Source of the DNA: Glaciecola sp. KUL10
GTDB lineage: Bacteria; Pseudomonadota; Gammaproteobacteria; Enterobacterales; Alteromonadaceae
Assembly: GCF_003203515.1 (NCBI RefSeq)
Contig: NZ_BGNG01000004.1
Coordinates: 248,001-312,000 of the forward strand
DNA: 64,000 bases
Reading direction: 5' to 3'
Below, piece by piece: positions 54,358 through 63,607 of the stretch; position 1 is the first letter of the stretch; every line of letters starts with the position of its first letter. A program made the position numbers and the translations under genes. A model generated the notes under the pieces. It worked only from the letters and a program-made list of their open reading frames with translations, made no database searches and was not told the DNA's origin.

Positions 54358-54385
54358 GCAAAGAAAGGTTTGATTGTTTCTTTGC
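54358..54385. promoter_or_regulatory. 9-bp inverted repeat upstream of the envelope operon
   Basis: GCAAAGAAA and TTTCTTTGC are perfect arms around a 10-nt spacer, 44 bp before the first gene of the envelope operon. It could be an operator or a hairpin in the mRNA leader. No known motif was recognised. Confidence 0.45.
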
Positions 54386-54601
54386 GATAAATACAGAAAT
54401 CCTTAGTACCTATCCCAAGTGTCGCAACTCGGCTACATTCTCTCAGCATACATCAAAAATAATGAGGATTTCGAGTGTTTTGTCATATTTTTGTGGATGT
54501 AGATCAAAAAGTTCAATTTTTTACGTTTTTTTTATTTTCATTAAAAAACGTCACTCCGACGAGATTTATCAAAGCAAACAATTCGCCACTATAAGAAAGT
54601 T

Positions 54602-54618
54602 CAATAGTCGAACTATTG
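54602..54618. promoter_or_regulatory. 7-bp inverted repeat upstream of thiolase
   Basis: CAATAGT-CGA-ACTATTG is a perfect repeat of operator-like size about 90 bp upstream of the thiolase ATG. A TetR- or GntR-type regulator of fatty-acid or ketone metabolism is a possibility; no regulator gene is adjacent. Confidence 0.4.
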
Positions 54619-54706
54619 CTAACAAAAAATTAACACCGCATTATGAAAGTCTGAATTTTGTCGCTGACACACTGTAGCGATAAACACTCCAAATAAGGGT
54701 ATTAAG

Positions 54707-55891
54707 ATGAAAGAAGCTGTAATTGTATCGACTGCAAGAACACCAATAGGCCGCGCATTTAAAGGGGCGTTTAATAATACTAAGTCACCGACGATGACTG
54801 CGCATGCAATAAAACATGCGGTGTCTAGAGCTAATATCGAAGGTGGAGAAGTGGATGATGTCATTATCGGCTCAGTATTAAATGCAGGCAGTGCGGGTGG
54901 CAATATCGCCCGTTTGGCAGCGCTAGCAGCAGGTCTACCTTACTCAGCATCTGGACAAACAATCGATAGACAGTGTTCATCGGGTGTCATGGCAATTGCT
55001 ACCGCAGCAAAGCAAATCATGGTTGATGGCATGAACGTTATTGTTGCAGGTGGGCAAGACAATATCTCAGAGGTGCAAACACCCTATTTTGAATGGGTGA
55101 GTAAGTGTAAAGATGACAATGTCATCAAACACGCTGAACATGCCTACATGCCGATGCTATTTACGGCTGAACACGTTGCGAAAAAATATAAAATCAGTCG
55201 TGATGCACAAGATGAATACGCATTATCGTCGCAACAAAGAACTGCTCAAGCACAAGCAGAAGGCAAGTTTGACGATGAAATAGTCCCGATTACTACATCG
55301 ATGGGCGTCATGGACAAAGAAACTAAGCAGATTAGTTTTCATGAAGTGACTTTGGATAAAGACGAAGGAAACCGCCCGTCGACTACCTTAGAGAGCTTAC
55401 AAGGTTTAAAACCAGTATTAGAGGGTGGGTGTATCACCGCAGGAAATGCGAGCCAACTTTCAGACGGCGCTTCGGCGTGCGTTGTGATGGAGCGCAAGTT
55501 AGCTGAGCAAAGAGGCTTAGATGCTTTGGGTATCTATCGCGGCATGATGGTGGCAGGTAATGAGCCAGAAGAAATGGGCATCGGTCCTATCTATGCAGTG
55601 CCTAAGCTACTAAAAGCACATGGCTTATCAATCAATGATATCGGTTTGTGGGAGTTAAACGAGGCGTTTGCTTGCCAAGCTTTATACTGTCGTGATGAGT
55701 TAGGCATTGACCCAGAAATATACAACGTAAACGGCGGTGCCATTTCAATTGGTCACCCATATGGTATGACAGGCGCGAGAACGGTTGCTCATGCATTGAT
55801 TGAAGGCAAGCGCCGAGGCGTCAAATATGTCGTAACTACTATGTGCGTCGGCGGTGGCATGGGTGCCGCGGCCTTATTTGAAGTTTGTTAA
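54707..55891 (+). CDS. Acetyl-CoA acyltransferase (thiolase)
   Basis: The 394-aa thiolase acts on 3-ketoacyl-CoA/acetoacetyl-CoA in the cytoplasm. The acyl-carrying cysteine is in [12 protein letters not shown] (about residue 89), the catalytic His in [17 protein letters not shown] (about 350), and the second Cys in [12 protein letters not shown] (about 380). [10 protein letters not shown] is the remaining signature. The length is normal for either degradative (FadA-like) or biosynthetic (PhaA/AtoB-like) thiolases, and the neighbours do not decide which. It is monocistronic, closed by a hairpin shared with the convergent rhodanese gene. Confidence 0.93.
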   Translation: MKEAVIVSTARTPIGRAFKGAFNNTKSPTMTAHAIKHAVSRANIEGGEVDDVIIGSVLNAGSAGGNIARLAALAAGLPYSASGQTIDRQCSSGVMAIATAAKQIMVDGMNVIVAGGQDNISEVQTPYFEWVSKCKDDNVIKHAEHAYMPMLFTAEHVAKKYKISRDAQDEYALSSQQRTAQAQAEGKFDDEIVPITTSMGVMDKETKQISFHEVTLDKDEGNRPSTTLESLQGLKPVLEGGCITAGNASQLSDGASACVVMERKLAEQRGLDALGIYRGMMVAGNEPEEMGIGPIYAVPKLLKAHGLSINDIGLWELNEAFACQALYCRDELGIDPEIYNVNGGAISIGHPYGMTGARTVAHALIEGKRRGVKYVVTTMCVGGGMGAAALFEVC

Positions 55892-55903
55892 CGAGTAAAG
55901 GCT

Positions 55904-55930
55904 AGAGGTGGGTAACAAATACCCATCTCT
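55904..55930. terminator. Hairpin between convergent thiolase and rhodanese genes
   Basis: AGAGGTGGGTA pairs with TACCCATCTCT (one G-T wobble) around ACAAA. It is 12 bp after the thiolase stop and 5 bp from the rhodanese stop. The T-runs are weak on both sides, so termination may be inefficient or Rho-assisted. Confidence 0.55.
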
Positions 55931-55934
55931 ATAA

Positions 55935-56312
55935 TTAAGGTGTCACGATTTCACGTGCATCTTTTTCCCACTGGCCGTAATCACCTTCTAAATGTAAGAC
56001 ATTAGTGAAGCCTTTGTCTTTTAAAAATGAAATTGCTCGGGCGGCTCTAAAACCAGAACGGCAATAAACCACAATTTGTTTGTCTTTTTCGGGTAACGAA
56101 GAATACAAAGACGATAATTCACCAACAGGCATGTTAATCGCCGTTGGGATGTGTCCGTCTGCATATTCTTCAATCGTTCGAACGTCGAGAAGCGTGCGCT
56201 GAGATTTATCGAGTTTAAGGAATTTTTCTGGGCTTATATCAGCGGCATGTAATTTAAATGCCGCCAAGCACAAGGTAAACAGTGTTATTAGTAACATATT
56301 GAGTCTTTTCAT
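55935..56312 (-). CDS. Periplasmic single-domain rhodanese
   Basis: A 125-aa protein with signal peptide MKRLNMLLITLFTLCLAAFKLHA and one rhodanese domain: LLDVRTIEEYADGHIPTAINMPVGEL, then the active-site loop VVYCRSGFRAARA with catalytic Cys. It resembles PspE-type thiosulfate sulfurtransferases. The six-residue loop is of the sulfur-transfer and not the phosphatase type. The physiological acceptor is unknown. It is convergent with the thiolase, with no operon partner. Confidence 0.9.
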   Translation of the reverse strand: MKRLNMLLITLFTLCLAAFKLHAADISPEKFLKLDKSQRTLLDVRTIEEYADGHIPTAINMPVGELSSLYSSLPEKDKQIVVYCRSGFRAARAISFLKDKGFTNVLHLEGDYGQWEKDAREIVTP

Positions 56313-56550
56313 TATGGATCCCTTTTAACTTTGGTTCGTCAATATGACCTTACGAGTTCGCTTTTTATTTCTCTAGTCTTCGCACAATTAAGGAGTTCCT
56401 ATAAAAGAGGAAGTGTTGGAAAAATTCAGGCGCAAATTTGACTTTGCTGGACTAAATTTAACAATACTCAGAAATAAAACGGTCACTCAGTTGGTCATAT
56501 TTAATTACTGATGAAATTAATACATTTAAAAAAGGTTTAAAGAGCAAACG

Positions 56551-57198
56551 ATGCATAAATTAACCATTGATATTGTCTCTGATGTTTCCTGTCCATGGTG
56601 CATCATTGGCTACCAAGCATTAAAAAAAGCGCTGGAGAATAAAGCAACTGAACTGACGGCAAGCATTGAGTGGCATCCTTTTGAGCTGAATCCAAATATG
56701 CCGCAAGAGGGTCAAGAAATTAATGAACACTTAGGGCAAAAATACGGTATTAACGAACAGCAGATTCAACAAAATCGAGAGGTCATCAGGCAACGAGGCT
56801 TATCGGTCGGATATGAGTTTGGCAATAGAGGTGGAGGCCGTATATACAACACTTTTGATGCTCACCGTTTACTTCATTGGGCCGCGGAACAAGGCAAACA
56901 AACTGAACTGAAATTGGCCTTTTTCGATCTTTATTTTAAGGAAGCAGGTAATCCAAGTGATCATGAACAACTATTGGCGAAAGTAAAAGAAACGGGTTTA
57001 GATGAACAAACTGCTACCAATATTTTGAATGGGGATCAATATGCTGTTGAAGTACGCCAAAAACAGCAACATTATCAAGCCTTGGGCATCAGCTCAGTAC
57101 CTGCTGTCATAGTTAATAACAAACACCTTATCAGCGGTGGCCAACCAGTTGATGTGTTTGAGCGAGCACTATTAAACATAAGCCAGCAAGAAGCGTAA
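56551..57198 (+). CDS. FrnE-like DsbA-family oxidoreductase
   Basis: A 215-aa thioredoxin-fold protein without signal peptide, hence cytoplasmic. The active site CPWC is in SDVSCPWCIIGYQAL (Cys13/Cys16 region), followed by the helical insert FNTFDAHRLLHWAAEQGK and the cis-Pro loop GISSVPAVIVNNKHLISGGQP. These are hallmarks of the FrnE/2-hydroxychromene isomerase-like branch. It is 33 bp upstream of yghU, so both thiol-redox enzymes are probably co-transcribed. Confidence 0.9.
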   Translation: MHKLTIDIVSDVSCPWCIIGYQALKKALENKATELTASIEWHPFELNPNMPQEGQEINEHLGQKYGINEQQIQQNREVIRQRGLSVGYEFGNRGGGRIYNTFDAHRLLHWAAEQGKQTELKLAFFDLYFKEAGNPSDHEQLLAKVKETGLDEQTATNILNGDQYAVEVRQKQQHYQALGISSVPAVIVNNKHLISGGQPVDVFERALLNISQQEA

Positions 57199-57231
57199 AG
57201 AAACTAACGACGACAAGAAATAGGATAAAAC

Positions 57232-58101
57232 ATGAGTGAAAACAGTTATGTGCCACCCAAAGTATGGACGTGGGATGCTAATAATGGCGGAAAATTCGCC
57301 AATATAAACCGCCCGATTTCAGGTGCTACCTCTGAAAAAGACTTACCTAAGGGTAGACATGATTTACAACTCTACTCGCTAGCAACCCCAAACGGTGTCA
57401 AGGTAACGATGCTGCTAGAAGAGTTGTTGGAAAAAGGCATTTGTGAAGCCGATTACGATGCTTATTTAGTTAATATTATGGAAGGTGAACAGTTTACAAG
57501 TGGTTTTGTCGGGGCTAATCCTAACTCGAAAATACCAGCATTAGTCGATCACAGCACGCCGAACCCAACACGCGTGTTTGAATCTGGTTCTATTCTTTTA
57601 TATCTCGCCGACAAATTTGATGCATTCTTATCCAAAGACCCGCTTCAACGAGTCGAAACAATGAACTGGTTATTTTGGCAAATGGGAAGTGCGCCAATGC
57701 TCGGCGGTGGTTTTGGACATTTTTATGCCTATGCACCTGAAAAATTTGAGTATCCGATTAATCGATACGCAATGGAAGTGAAACGCCAACTAGACGTATT
57801 AGACAAGCAACTTGAAAAGCATGAGTTTATTAGCGGCAGCGATTATACTATCGCAGATATGGCAATTTGGCCTTGGTATGGTGTGTTAGCGCAAGGCAAA
57901 TTATATGAAGCTGGCGAGTTTTTACAGGTTCAGGAATACAAGCACTTGCAACGATGGACACAAGCTATCGATGCTCGCCCAGCGGTCCAGCGCGCGAAAA
58001 TGGTCAACAGGTCATGGGGCGAATTATCTGAGCAATTGCGTGAACGCCACGAGGCTTCAGATTTTGAGCATAAGACTCAAGATAAAATAGCGACTGAGTA
58101 A
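57232..58101 (+). CDS. yghU: Glutathione S-transferase-like disulfide-bond reductase YghU
   Basis: A 289-aa nu-class GST homologue with glutathionyl disulfide-reductase activity in E. coli. The long N-terminal arm VPPKVWTWDANNGGKFANINRPISG and the thioredoxin-like part LYSLATPNGVKVTMLLEELLEKG (with the TPNG turn) match YghU almost throughout. NSKIPALVDH, FESGSILLYLADKF, TMNWLFWQMGSAPMLGGGFGHFY and ADMAIWPWYG are further shared blocks. It is cytoplasmic. It follows the FrnE-like gene and precedes an FAD oxidoreductase by 121 bp. Confidence 0.95.
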   Translation: MSENSYVPPKVWTWDANNGGKFANINRPISGATSEKDLPKGRHDLQLYSLATPNGVKVTMLLEELLEKGICEADYDAYLVNIMEGEQFTSGFVGANPNSKIPALVDHSTPNPTRVFESGSILLYLADKFDAFLSKDPLQRVETMNWLFWQMGSAPMLGGGFGHFYAYAPEKFEYPINRYAMEVKRQLDVLDKQLEKHEFISGSDYTIADMAIWPWYGVLAQGKLYEAGEFLQVQEYKHLQRWTQAIDARPAVQRAKMVNRSWGELSEQLRERHEASDFEHKTQDKIATE

Positions 58102-58173
58102 TTATTAGTTATTGTGCTGTATTAGTTTCAAGAATTTGAGCTAACACCACTATCCTTGCATACTGAATGTTAT

Positions 58174-58192
58174 TAACTTGTTAATTAAGTTA
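58174..58192. promoter_or_regulatory. Small inverted repeat before the FAD oxidoreductase gene
   Basis: TAACTT-GTTAATT-AAGTTA has 6-bp arms and lies 31 bp upstream of the ATG, in an AT-rich promoter-like stretch. It may be an operator; AT-richness makes chance symmetry possible. Confidence 0.28.
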
Positions 58193-58222
58193 TTAATAAT
58201 GCGGCAGTAATGGGGGATTGCA

Positions 58223-59623
58223 ATGGCAACTACACAGCTTGAAGCTGATTATTTGGTAATTGGGGCAGGTGCGGTTGCGCTTGCGTTTGTTGATGTTATT
58301 TTAAATGAAACAAATGCGAGCGTAATCATCGTCGATCGCGAACATAAACCAGGTGGACATTGGAATCACGCTTACCCCTTTGTAACCCTGCATCAACCTT
58401 CTGCTTTTTACGGCGTTAGTTCCAAAGAACTCAGCAAGGGATTAAAAGACGAAGTTGGTTTGAATAAAGGGCTCAACGAGCTTGCTTCAGGCGCTGAGAT
58501 CAAAGCGTATTTTGATGATGTTATGCGCGAGTACTTCTTACCCTCAGGTCGCGTACATTATTTTCCAATGTGCGACTATACCGGCGACGGTCAATTTCAT
58601 AATTTGCTCACGGGCGCGCAATACAGCGTGACCAATTATAAAAAATTAGTTGATACAACTTACTTAAAATCTGCTGTTCCTTCTACACACACACCTAATT
58701 TTACGGTTCATGAAGGTGTTAAATTTATGCCTTTAAACAACCTACCTTCTGTTAAACACAAACCTGCGGGATTTGTGGTGATCGGAGGTGGTAAAACCGG
58801 CATTGATGCATGCCTATGGTTGCTTGAGCATAAGGTCGACCCAGATGATATCACTTGGATAATGCCTCGAGATGCGTGGTTGTTGGACCGGAGAAACACC
58901 CAACCTAGCATGGAGTTTTTTAAATACTCGCTAGGCGCACAAGCCAATCAAGTTGAATCGATAGCGCGCTCAACGTCGATCGAAGATATGTTTTTGCGAC
59001 TTGAAGAAACAGGTGTGTTTTTAAGAATTGACCAAGAAGTCATGCCCTGCATGTTTCATGGAGCAACGATTAGCCAGCTCGAGCTTGCTGAATTGCGGCG
59101 TATCAAAAATGTGGTTCGCAAGGGCAGGGTTACCGATATTTTCGCAGATAAAATCGTGTTGCAAGAGGGTGAAATCCAGACAAGTAGCGAACATATCCAC
59201 GTGGATTGCTCGGCAAGTGCATTGACCAATTTAACGATTAAACCGATATTTGAAGACAAGTTAATAACGCCTCAAACGGTACGTTCATACCAACCTGTTT
59301 TCAGTGCCGCGTTTATTGCACACATCGAAGCTACTTATCCCGACAATGAGACCAAAAACAAGTTATGCCAAGTGGTTCCGCTTCCTAATACCGATATGGA
59401 TTGGATCAGACTTACCGCAGCGTTTTTGATGAATCAACATATATGGTCACAATACCCAGAAATCAGAGAATGGTTATTGAACAATCGTTTAGATGGCTTT
59501 AGTCAGTTAGTTAAATCAGTTAGCCAAGACGACCACGAAAAAATGGCCATTTTGATGCGCATGAGAGAAAGCGCAAAACCTGCAATGGCCAAGTTGCAAC
59601 AGTACTTAGCGCAGATCGGTTAA
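58223..59623 (+). CDS. FAD/NAD(P)-binding flavoprotein oxidoreductase
   Basis: A 466-aa FMO-like flavoprotein. The FAD loop is YLVIGAGAVALAFV near the N-terminus. VDREHKPGGHWNHAYPFVTLHQPSAFYGVSS follows, and a second dinucleotide loop FVVIGGGKTGIDACLWLL (about residue 190) binds NAD(P)H. VDCSASALTNL is a late FAD-contacting block. The substrate is unknown. A GGGGGA ribosome-binding site lies before ATG 58223. The DUF2855 gene follows after 27 bp, and pairing of the two suggests one pathway. It could be a monooxygenase or a reductase. Confidence 0.85.
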   Translation: MATTQLEADYLVIGAGAVALAFVDVILNETNASVIIVDREHKPGGHWNHAYPFVTLHQPSAFYGVSSKELSKGLKDEVGLNKGLNELASGAEIKAYFDDVMREYFLPSGRVHYFPMCDYTGDGQFHNLLTGAQYSVTNYKKLVDTTYLKSAVPSTHTPNFTVHEGVKFMPLNNLPSVKHKPAGFVVIGGGKTGIDACLWLLEHKVDPDDITWIMPRDAWLLDRRNTQPSMEFFKYSLGAQANQVESIARSTSIEDMFLRLEETGVFLRIDQEVMPCMFHGATISQLELAELRRIKNVVRKGRVTDIFADKIVLQEGEIQTSSEHIHVDCSASALTNLTIKPIFEDKLITPQTVRSYQPVFSAAFIAHIEATYPDNETKNKLCQVVPLPNTDMDWIRLTAAFLMNQHIWSQYPEIREWLLNNRLDGFSQLVKSVSQDDHEKMAILMRMRESAKPAMAKLQQYLAQIG

Positions 59624-59650
59624 CACCATAACTTTTTCATAGGAGCGAAA

Positions 59651-60736
59651 ATGAGCGAATTTCAAATAAGAAAAGACAACTACCTTACGCATCGAATAGT
59701 CGATTTCGATTTATCTCAAGATGAATTACAAGAAAACGAAGTAATAGTAAACGTCGATAAATTTGGTTTGTCCGCAAATAATATTACCTACGCGGTTGTG
59801 GGCGAAATGTTGGGGTATTGGCAGTTCTTCCCACCTCATACCAATGATGAAGGTTGGGGCGTGTTACCTGTTTGGGGCTTTGCTGATGTAACTCGTTCTA
59901 ACAACCCTGAAGTAAAGGTGGGAGAACGTATATTTGGTTATTTTCCACCAGCAACACAACTAAAACTTAAGCCAACCCATGTGTCTGACTTAGTATGGGT
60001 CGATGGTTCGTCACATCGACAAAAACTGCCACAAGGTTACAATCTTTATCGGAGGGTAGAGGCTGAACCTGGTTATCACCCTTCGCAAGAAAATGAGCGC
60101 ATGTTGCTGTTTCCATTGCATATTACAGCGTTTGCTCTATATGACTTTTTTGCATCAAAATCTTGGTTTGGTGCACAACAAATAGTGCTGATAAGTGCCT
60201 CAAGCAAAACAAGTACGGGCATGGCCTACGGTATTCAAAAAGACCAAAACGCACCGTACTCCATAGGCTTAACCTCGTCTAATAATGTTGAGACCGTCAA
60301 GGGCTTCGATGCTTACGATGCAGTGATTGGCTACGACGATTTAGAGCATATAGACGCCAGTAAACCCACAACTATTGTTGACATGTCTGGCAACAAAGCG
60401 GTCATTGGTCGCTTGCATAAGCATTTGGGCGATAACATGACGTTTTGCTCAAATGTTGGCTTTACGCACTGGACTGAAGGCGGAAAAAATCTCGATATCA
60501 TTCAAGAGAGAAGTGAGATGTTCTTTGCACCAACTGTGATTCAACAAAGAATACAAGATTGGGGGATGGATGGCTTTAATCAGCGAAGTTTTGAGTATCT
60601 CGCCCACTCCTATGCGTGCAGCCGTAATTGGTTAAAAATGACGGATGTAGAGGGAATAAGTGGTGTGCAGTCTGTGTTTGAAGATCTATGCAAGGGTAAC
60701 GTACCCGCAGAGAAGGGCCTTATCGTCAAATTATGA
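59651..60736 (+). CDS. DUF2855 family protein
   Basis: A 361-aa protein resembling DUF2855, distantly like medium-chain dehydrogenases (a GroES-like start ENEVIVNVDKFGLSANNITYAVVG and a nucleotide-fold-like IVLISASSKTSTGMAY). The zinc ligands of classic alcohol dehydrogenases are not visible. AGGAG precedes the ATG. It is probably in an operon with the FAD oxidoreductase upstream. No reaction is known to me for this family; a redox role is inferred from fold and neighbour. Confidence 0.85.
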   Translation: MSEFQIRKDNYLTHRIVDFDLSQDELQENEVIVNVDKFGLSANNITYAVVGEMLGYWQFFPPHTNDEGWGVLPVWGFADVTRSNNPEVKVGERIFGYFPPATQLKLKPTHVSDLVWVDGSSHRQKLPQGYNLYRRVEAEPGYHPSQENERMLLFPLHITAFALYDFFASKSWFGAQQIVLISASSKTSTGMAYGIQKDQNAPYSIGLTSSNNVETVKGFDAYDAVIGYDDLEHIDASKPTTIVDMSGNKAVIGRLHKHLGDNMTFCSNVGFTHWTEGGKNLDIIQERSEMFFAPTVIQQRIQDWGMDGFNQRSFEYLAHSYACSRNWLKMTDVEGISGVQSVFEDLCKGNVPAEKGLIVKL

Positions 60737-61092
60737 ATTTGGGCTTCGAAGGAAGCCTTTAATCATTTTGCTTACTACATACAATACTGAGTTTTAGGAA
60801 GCATAACTTTTGTTAATGAAGTGTTATTGTTAATAAAAATAGATTCTTTTGTTTTTATATAACTAAATAAAAACAATAACTTAAGGTTTGTGCATCTATA
60901 AAACCTTGTTGTTTTTAACAAAAAAGTAACATAAATCTTACTTTTGCTCAGTAATCTTGCTAATTTAACTGACTGGGTAGTTGCTGTCTTTGATTGCATG
61001 GATATAGCAGCATCGATTTTTAGTTAAAGAGTGTTTTTTACTTTTGGTAAACGAATATCCTCTTTTTTAACAGCATTTAATGAGTAGGTACT
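60737..61092. other. Gap upstream of the second TonB receptor
   Basis: This 356-bp AT-rich gap holds one terminator-like hairpin (listed separately). It presumably also holds the receptor promoter, though no convincing hexamer pair was found. No palindrome of the NagR type is present. Confidence 0.4.
60883..60915 (+). terminator. Weak terminator-like hairpin
   Basis: AAGGTTT and AAACCTT flank an 11-nt loop and are followed by GTTGTTTTT. It lies about 150 bp after the DUF2855 stop, which is far for a simple terminator, so the assignment is tentative. Confidence 0.35.
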
Positions 61093-63549
61093 ATGAGTAA
61101 GCTTTTCTCGTCTGGTTTTATTTCCAAACTTAACCCAATCAGCGCGACTGTTATAGCCGCGATTGGTTTGTCTTCATTCTCCATAAACGCGCAGGAAGAT
61201 GCGTCAAACAACGAACAAGACGCAAGTATGGTAGAGCGTATTATGGTAACGGCCTCTAAACGCCAAACGGGGCTGCAAGAGACGCCAATTGCGATCTCAG
61301 TTACCAGTGCCGAGGCAATAGAACAAACTAAAGTTCTGGACATTCAAGACTTACAATCCCTAGTCCCAACGCTTCGGGTGACACCTTTACAGCGCTCTAC
61401 CAATACGAACTTTTCTATCCGTGGATTCGGTAATGGAACTAACAACACAGGTATTGAGCCGTCCGTAGGTGTTTTCATTGACGGTGTTTATCGCTCTAGA
61501 GCTGCTGCCCAGATAGGTGATTTACCAAGACTTGAACAAGTTGAAATTTTGAGTGGACCACAAAGTACTCTCTTCGGTAAGAATGCTTCAGCAGGCGTGA
61601 TTAATGTTCGAACTGGTGCACCCACCTTCGATTTGCGAGCAAAAGTGGAAGCAGGCGTCGGCAACTATAACCAACGTTTACTCAAGGGATATATTTCGAA
61701 TGGGATCACCGACGAGTTAGCGTTTAGTTTGTCCGGCGGTATTAACACAAGAGACGGCTTCACCGAGAGTGTGGTTGGCTTGAATGATTTAAACAATAGA
61801 GATCGTTGGAATATTCGAGGCCAGATGTTGTATGAGCCAACCGAAGATACAAGTATTCGCTTTATTGCTGATTACAGTGAAATTGATGAAAGGTGTTGTA
61901 CTGTAGCAGACGTTATCAACGGGCCAACAACGGCCGCCGTTCGCGCTTTAGGGGGTGTGGTACTTGATGAATCAGACCCGTATGCTTACGAATCCGCGTT
62001 AAATGTTGATCCTAATAATAGTGTGGAAGACGGCGGCTTCTCAGTGCAAATCGATGTTGATTATGAAGCGTTTACACTCACTTCGATTACCGCGATGCGG
62101 AACAACAAATCTAACTATTTTTCTGATGTTGATTACACCTCACTTGATATATTGACCGAAGAAGGCCACACAGATATTGATACGTTTACTCAAGAGGTTC
62201 GGCTTACATCTTCTGATAACGATGCAAAGTTTAAGTGGATGGTTGGCGGATTTTACTTTAATGAAGAAGTAGATACGGGTGACACCTTATTCTTTGGCGA
62301 CGGGACTCGTCCGTTCTTTAACGTACTTGGGTTGACTGACTTGCTTGCAGGTGTTGAACAGCTTTACGCCCAAGCACCGGGTACTTTTTTTGGGCCGGAT
62401 GTGTTGGTCAACAGTGAGTTTTTACAGAAGAACGATGCAATCTCATTATTTGTGAATATGGACTATGACTTAAGCGAAAGTTTAACAGCCACTCTTGGTT
62501 TAAACTACACCAAAGATGAGAAGGAAGTGTCGATAGAGCAAAGAAACACTGATGTCTTATCTTCTATTGATTTTAATACTGACCCAACTGTCTTCGGTGT
62601 TCCTTTAGCATTTGTTCCAGACTTAGCGCCTTTCGTACCAACTTTACAAGGTGTGCAATTTTTACCACCACAACTAATTTTTCCCAATGAAGTTGAAGAT
62701 GGTAAAACTGATGATAGCGATGTGACATATTCCTTGCGCTTAGCATATACTCATAATGATAACTTTAACTTTTTTGCTACCGTCGCAACTGGTTTTAAGG
62801 CGTCTTCATGGAATCTATCTAGAGACACTCGTCCGTTCCCCGAGGATCAAGCTGCATTAAATGCCGCCGGTTTGCTGAGAGCAAACCAAAGCTATGGTAC
62901 GAGGTTTGCCGGTGCTGAAGAGTCAACAGTATATGAATTGGGAATGAAAACTCGTTTTCAAAATGCGGCGTTCAATGTCACTTTGTTTGATCAAACAATT
63001 GAAGGCTTTCAGTCAAGTACCTTCGTAGGGACTGGCTTTGTACTCGCAAATGCAGGCCAGCAGTCGTCAAAAGGAATTGAGTTCGACTCATTGATTCAAA
63101 TTAGCGATTCATTCACTCTGACCCTAGCAGGCTTATTACTTGACCCTGTCTACGATTCTTTTGTGGGCGCCTCTGGTTTAACGGGCCCTGTTGATTTAAG
63201 TGGTGAGAAACCGGCAGGCATTCATGAGCGTTCTTATACAGCCGGTCTGAAATACGACTTTAGTTTCGATAATGGTGCGCTTGGTTATGCAAGAGTTGAT
63301 TACCAACATGAAAGTGATGTTAGGCTGGTAGCAAATGTGCCAGAAAGCATGAGACGCGAAGTTAACACTTGGAATGCAAGTGCGGGTTTGAGCTTTGAAA
63401 ACGGAGTTGATTTACAAGTATGGGTCCGTAATTTGACCAATGACGAATATTTCTTGTCGGCATTTCCACCACCGATCCAAGCGGGTTCGTTTAACGCTTA
63501 CCCAAATCAACCAAGAACATTTGGGGCGTCAGTTTCATACACGTTCTAA
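61093..63549 (+). CDS. TonB-dependent receptor
   Basis: An 818-aa outer-membrane receptor. The signal region ends near SINAQ (about residue 35). The plug domain begins MVERIMVTASKRQTGLQETPIAISVTSAEAIEQ, with IRGFGNGTNNTGIEPSVGVFIDGVYRSR and LEILSGPQSTLFGKNASAGVINV. The barrel ends ASVSYTF. The MVTASKR TonB-box region and TPIAISV plug form place it with the FecA/iron-siderophore-like or Caulobacter-type receptors and not with the sugar-type receptor of the Nag locus. No transport or hydrolase gene is adjacent, so the ligand is unknown. Confidence 0.9.
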   Translation: MSKLFSSGFISKLNPISATVIAAIGLSSFSINAQEDASNNEQDASMVERIMVTASKRQTGLQETPIAISVTSAEAIEQTKVLDIQDLQSLVPTLRVTPLQRSTNTNFSIRGFGNGTNNTGIEPSVGVFIDGVYRSRAAAQIGDLPRLEQVEILSGPQSTLFGKNASAGVINVRTGAPTFDLRAKVEAGVGNYNQRLLKGYISNGITDELAFSLSGGINTRDGFTESVVGLNDLNNRDRWNIRGQMLYEPTEDTSIRFIADYSEIDERCCTVADVINGPTTAAVRALGGVVLDESDPYAYESALNVDPNNSVEDGGFSVQIDVDYEAFTLTSITAMRNNKSNYFSDVDYTSLDILTEEGHTDIDTFTQEVRLTSSDNDAKFKWMVGGFYFNEEVDTGDTLFFGDGTRPFFNVLGLTDLLAGVEQLYAQAPGTFFGPDVLVNSEFLQKNDAISLFVNMDYDLSESLTATLGLNYTKDEKEVSIEQRNTDVLSSIDFNTDPTVFGVPLAFVPDLAPFVPTLQGVQFLPPQLIFPNEVEDGKTDDSDVTYSLRLAYTHNDNFNFFATVATGFKASSWNLSRDTRPFPEDQAALNAAGLLRANQSYGTRFAGAEESTVYELGMKTRFQNAAFNVTLFDQTIEGFQSSTFVGTGFVLANAGQQSSKGIEFDSLIQISDSFTLTLAGLLLDPVYDSFVGASGLTGPVDLSGEKPAGIHERSYTAGLKYDFSFDNGALGYARVDYQHESDVRLVANVPESMRREVNTWNASAGLSFENGVDLQVWVRNLTNDEYFLSAFPPPIQAGSFNAYPNQPRTFGASVSYTF

Positions 63550-63576
63550 CAGGGTATAACGTTATCAATAAAACAC

Positions 63577-63607
63577 AAAAACCACTTCAATTTTGAAGTG
63601 GTTTTTT
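63577..63607. terminator. Bidirectional intrinsic terminator
   Basis: AAAA-CCACTTCAA pairs with TTGAAGTGG-TTTT around a short T loop, and T6 follows on the plus strand while A-rich flanks give a T-run on the minus strand. It closes both the receptor gene and the convergent dnaB. Confidence 0.9.

Larger units (their letters stand above)
54314..54706. other. Divergent gap between the envelope operon and thiolase
   Basis: This 393-bp AT-rich stretch must contain promoters for both directions. Two perfect inverted repeats are listed separately, one near each gene. No clear -35/-10 pair, small ORF or RNA gene was seen. Confidence 0.45.

Noticed and set aside
60883-60915. Riboswitch upstream of the second TonB receptor
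   Set aside because: Only one simple AT-rich hairpin is visible; none of the conserved cores of cobalamin or other riboswitches was recognised.
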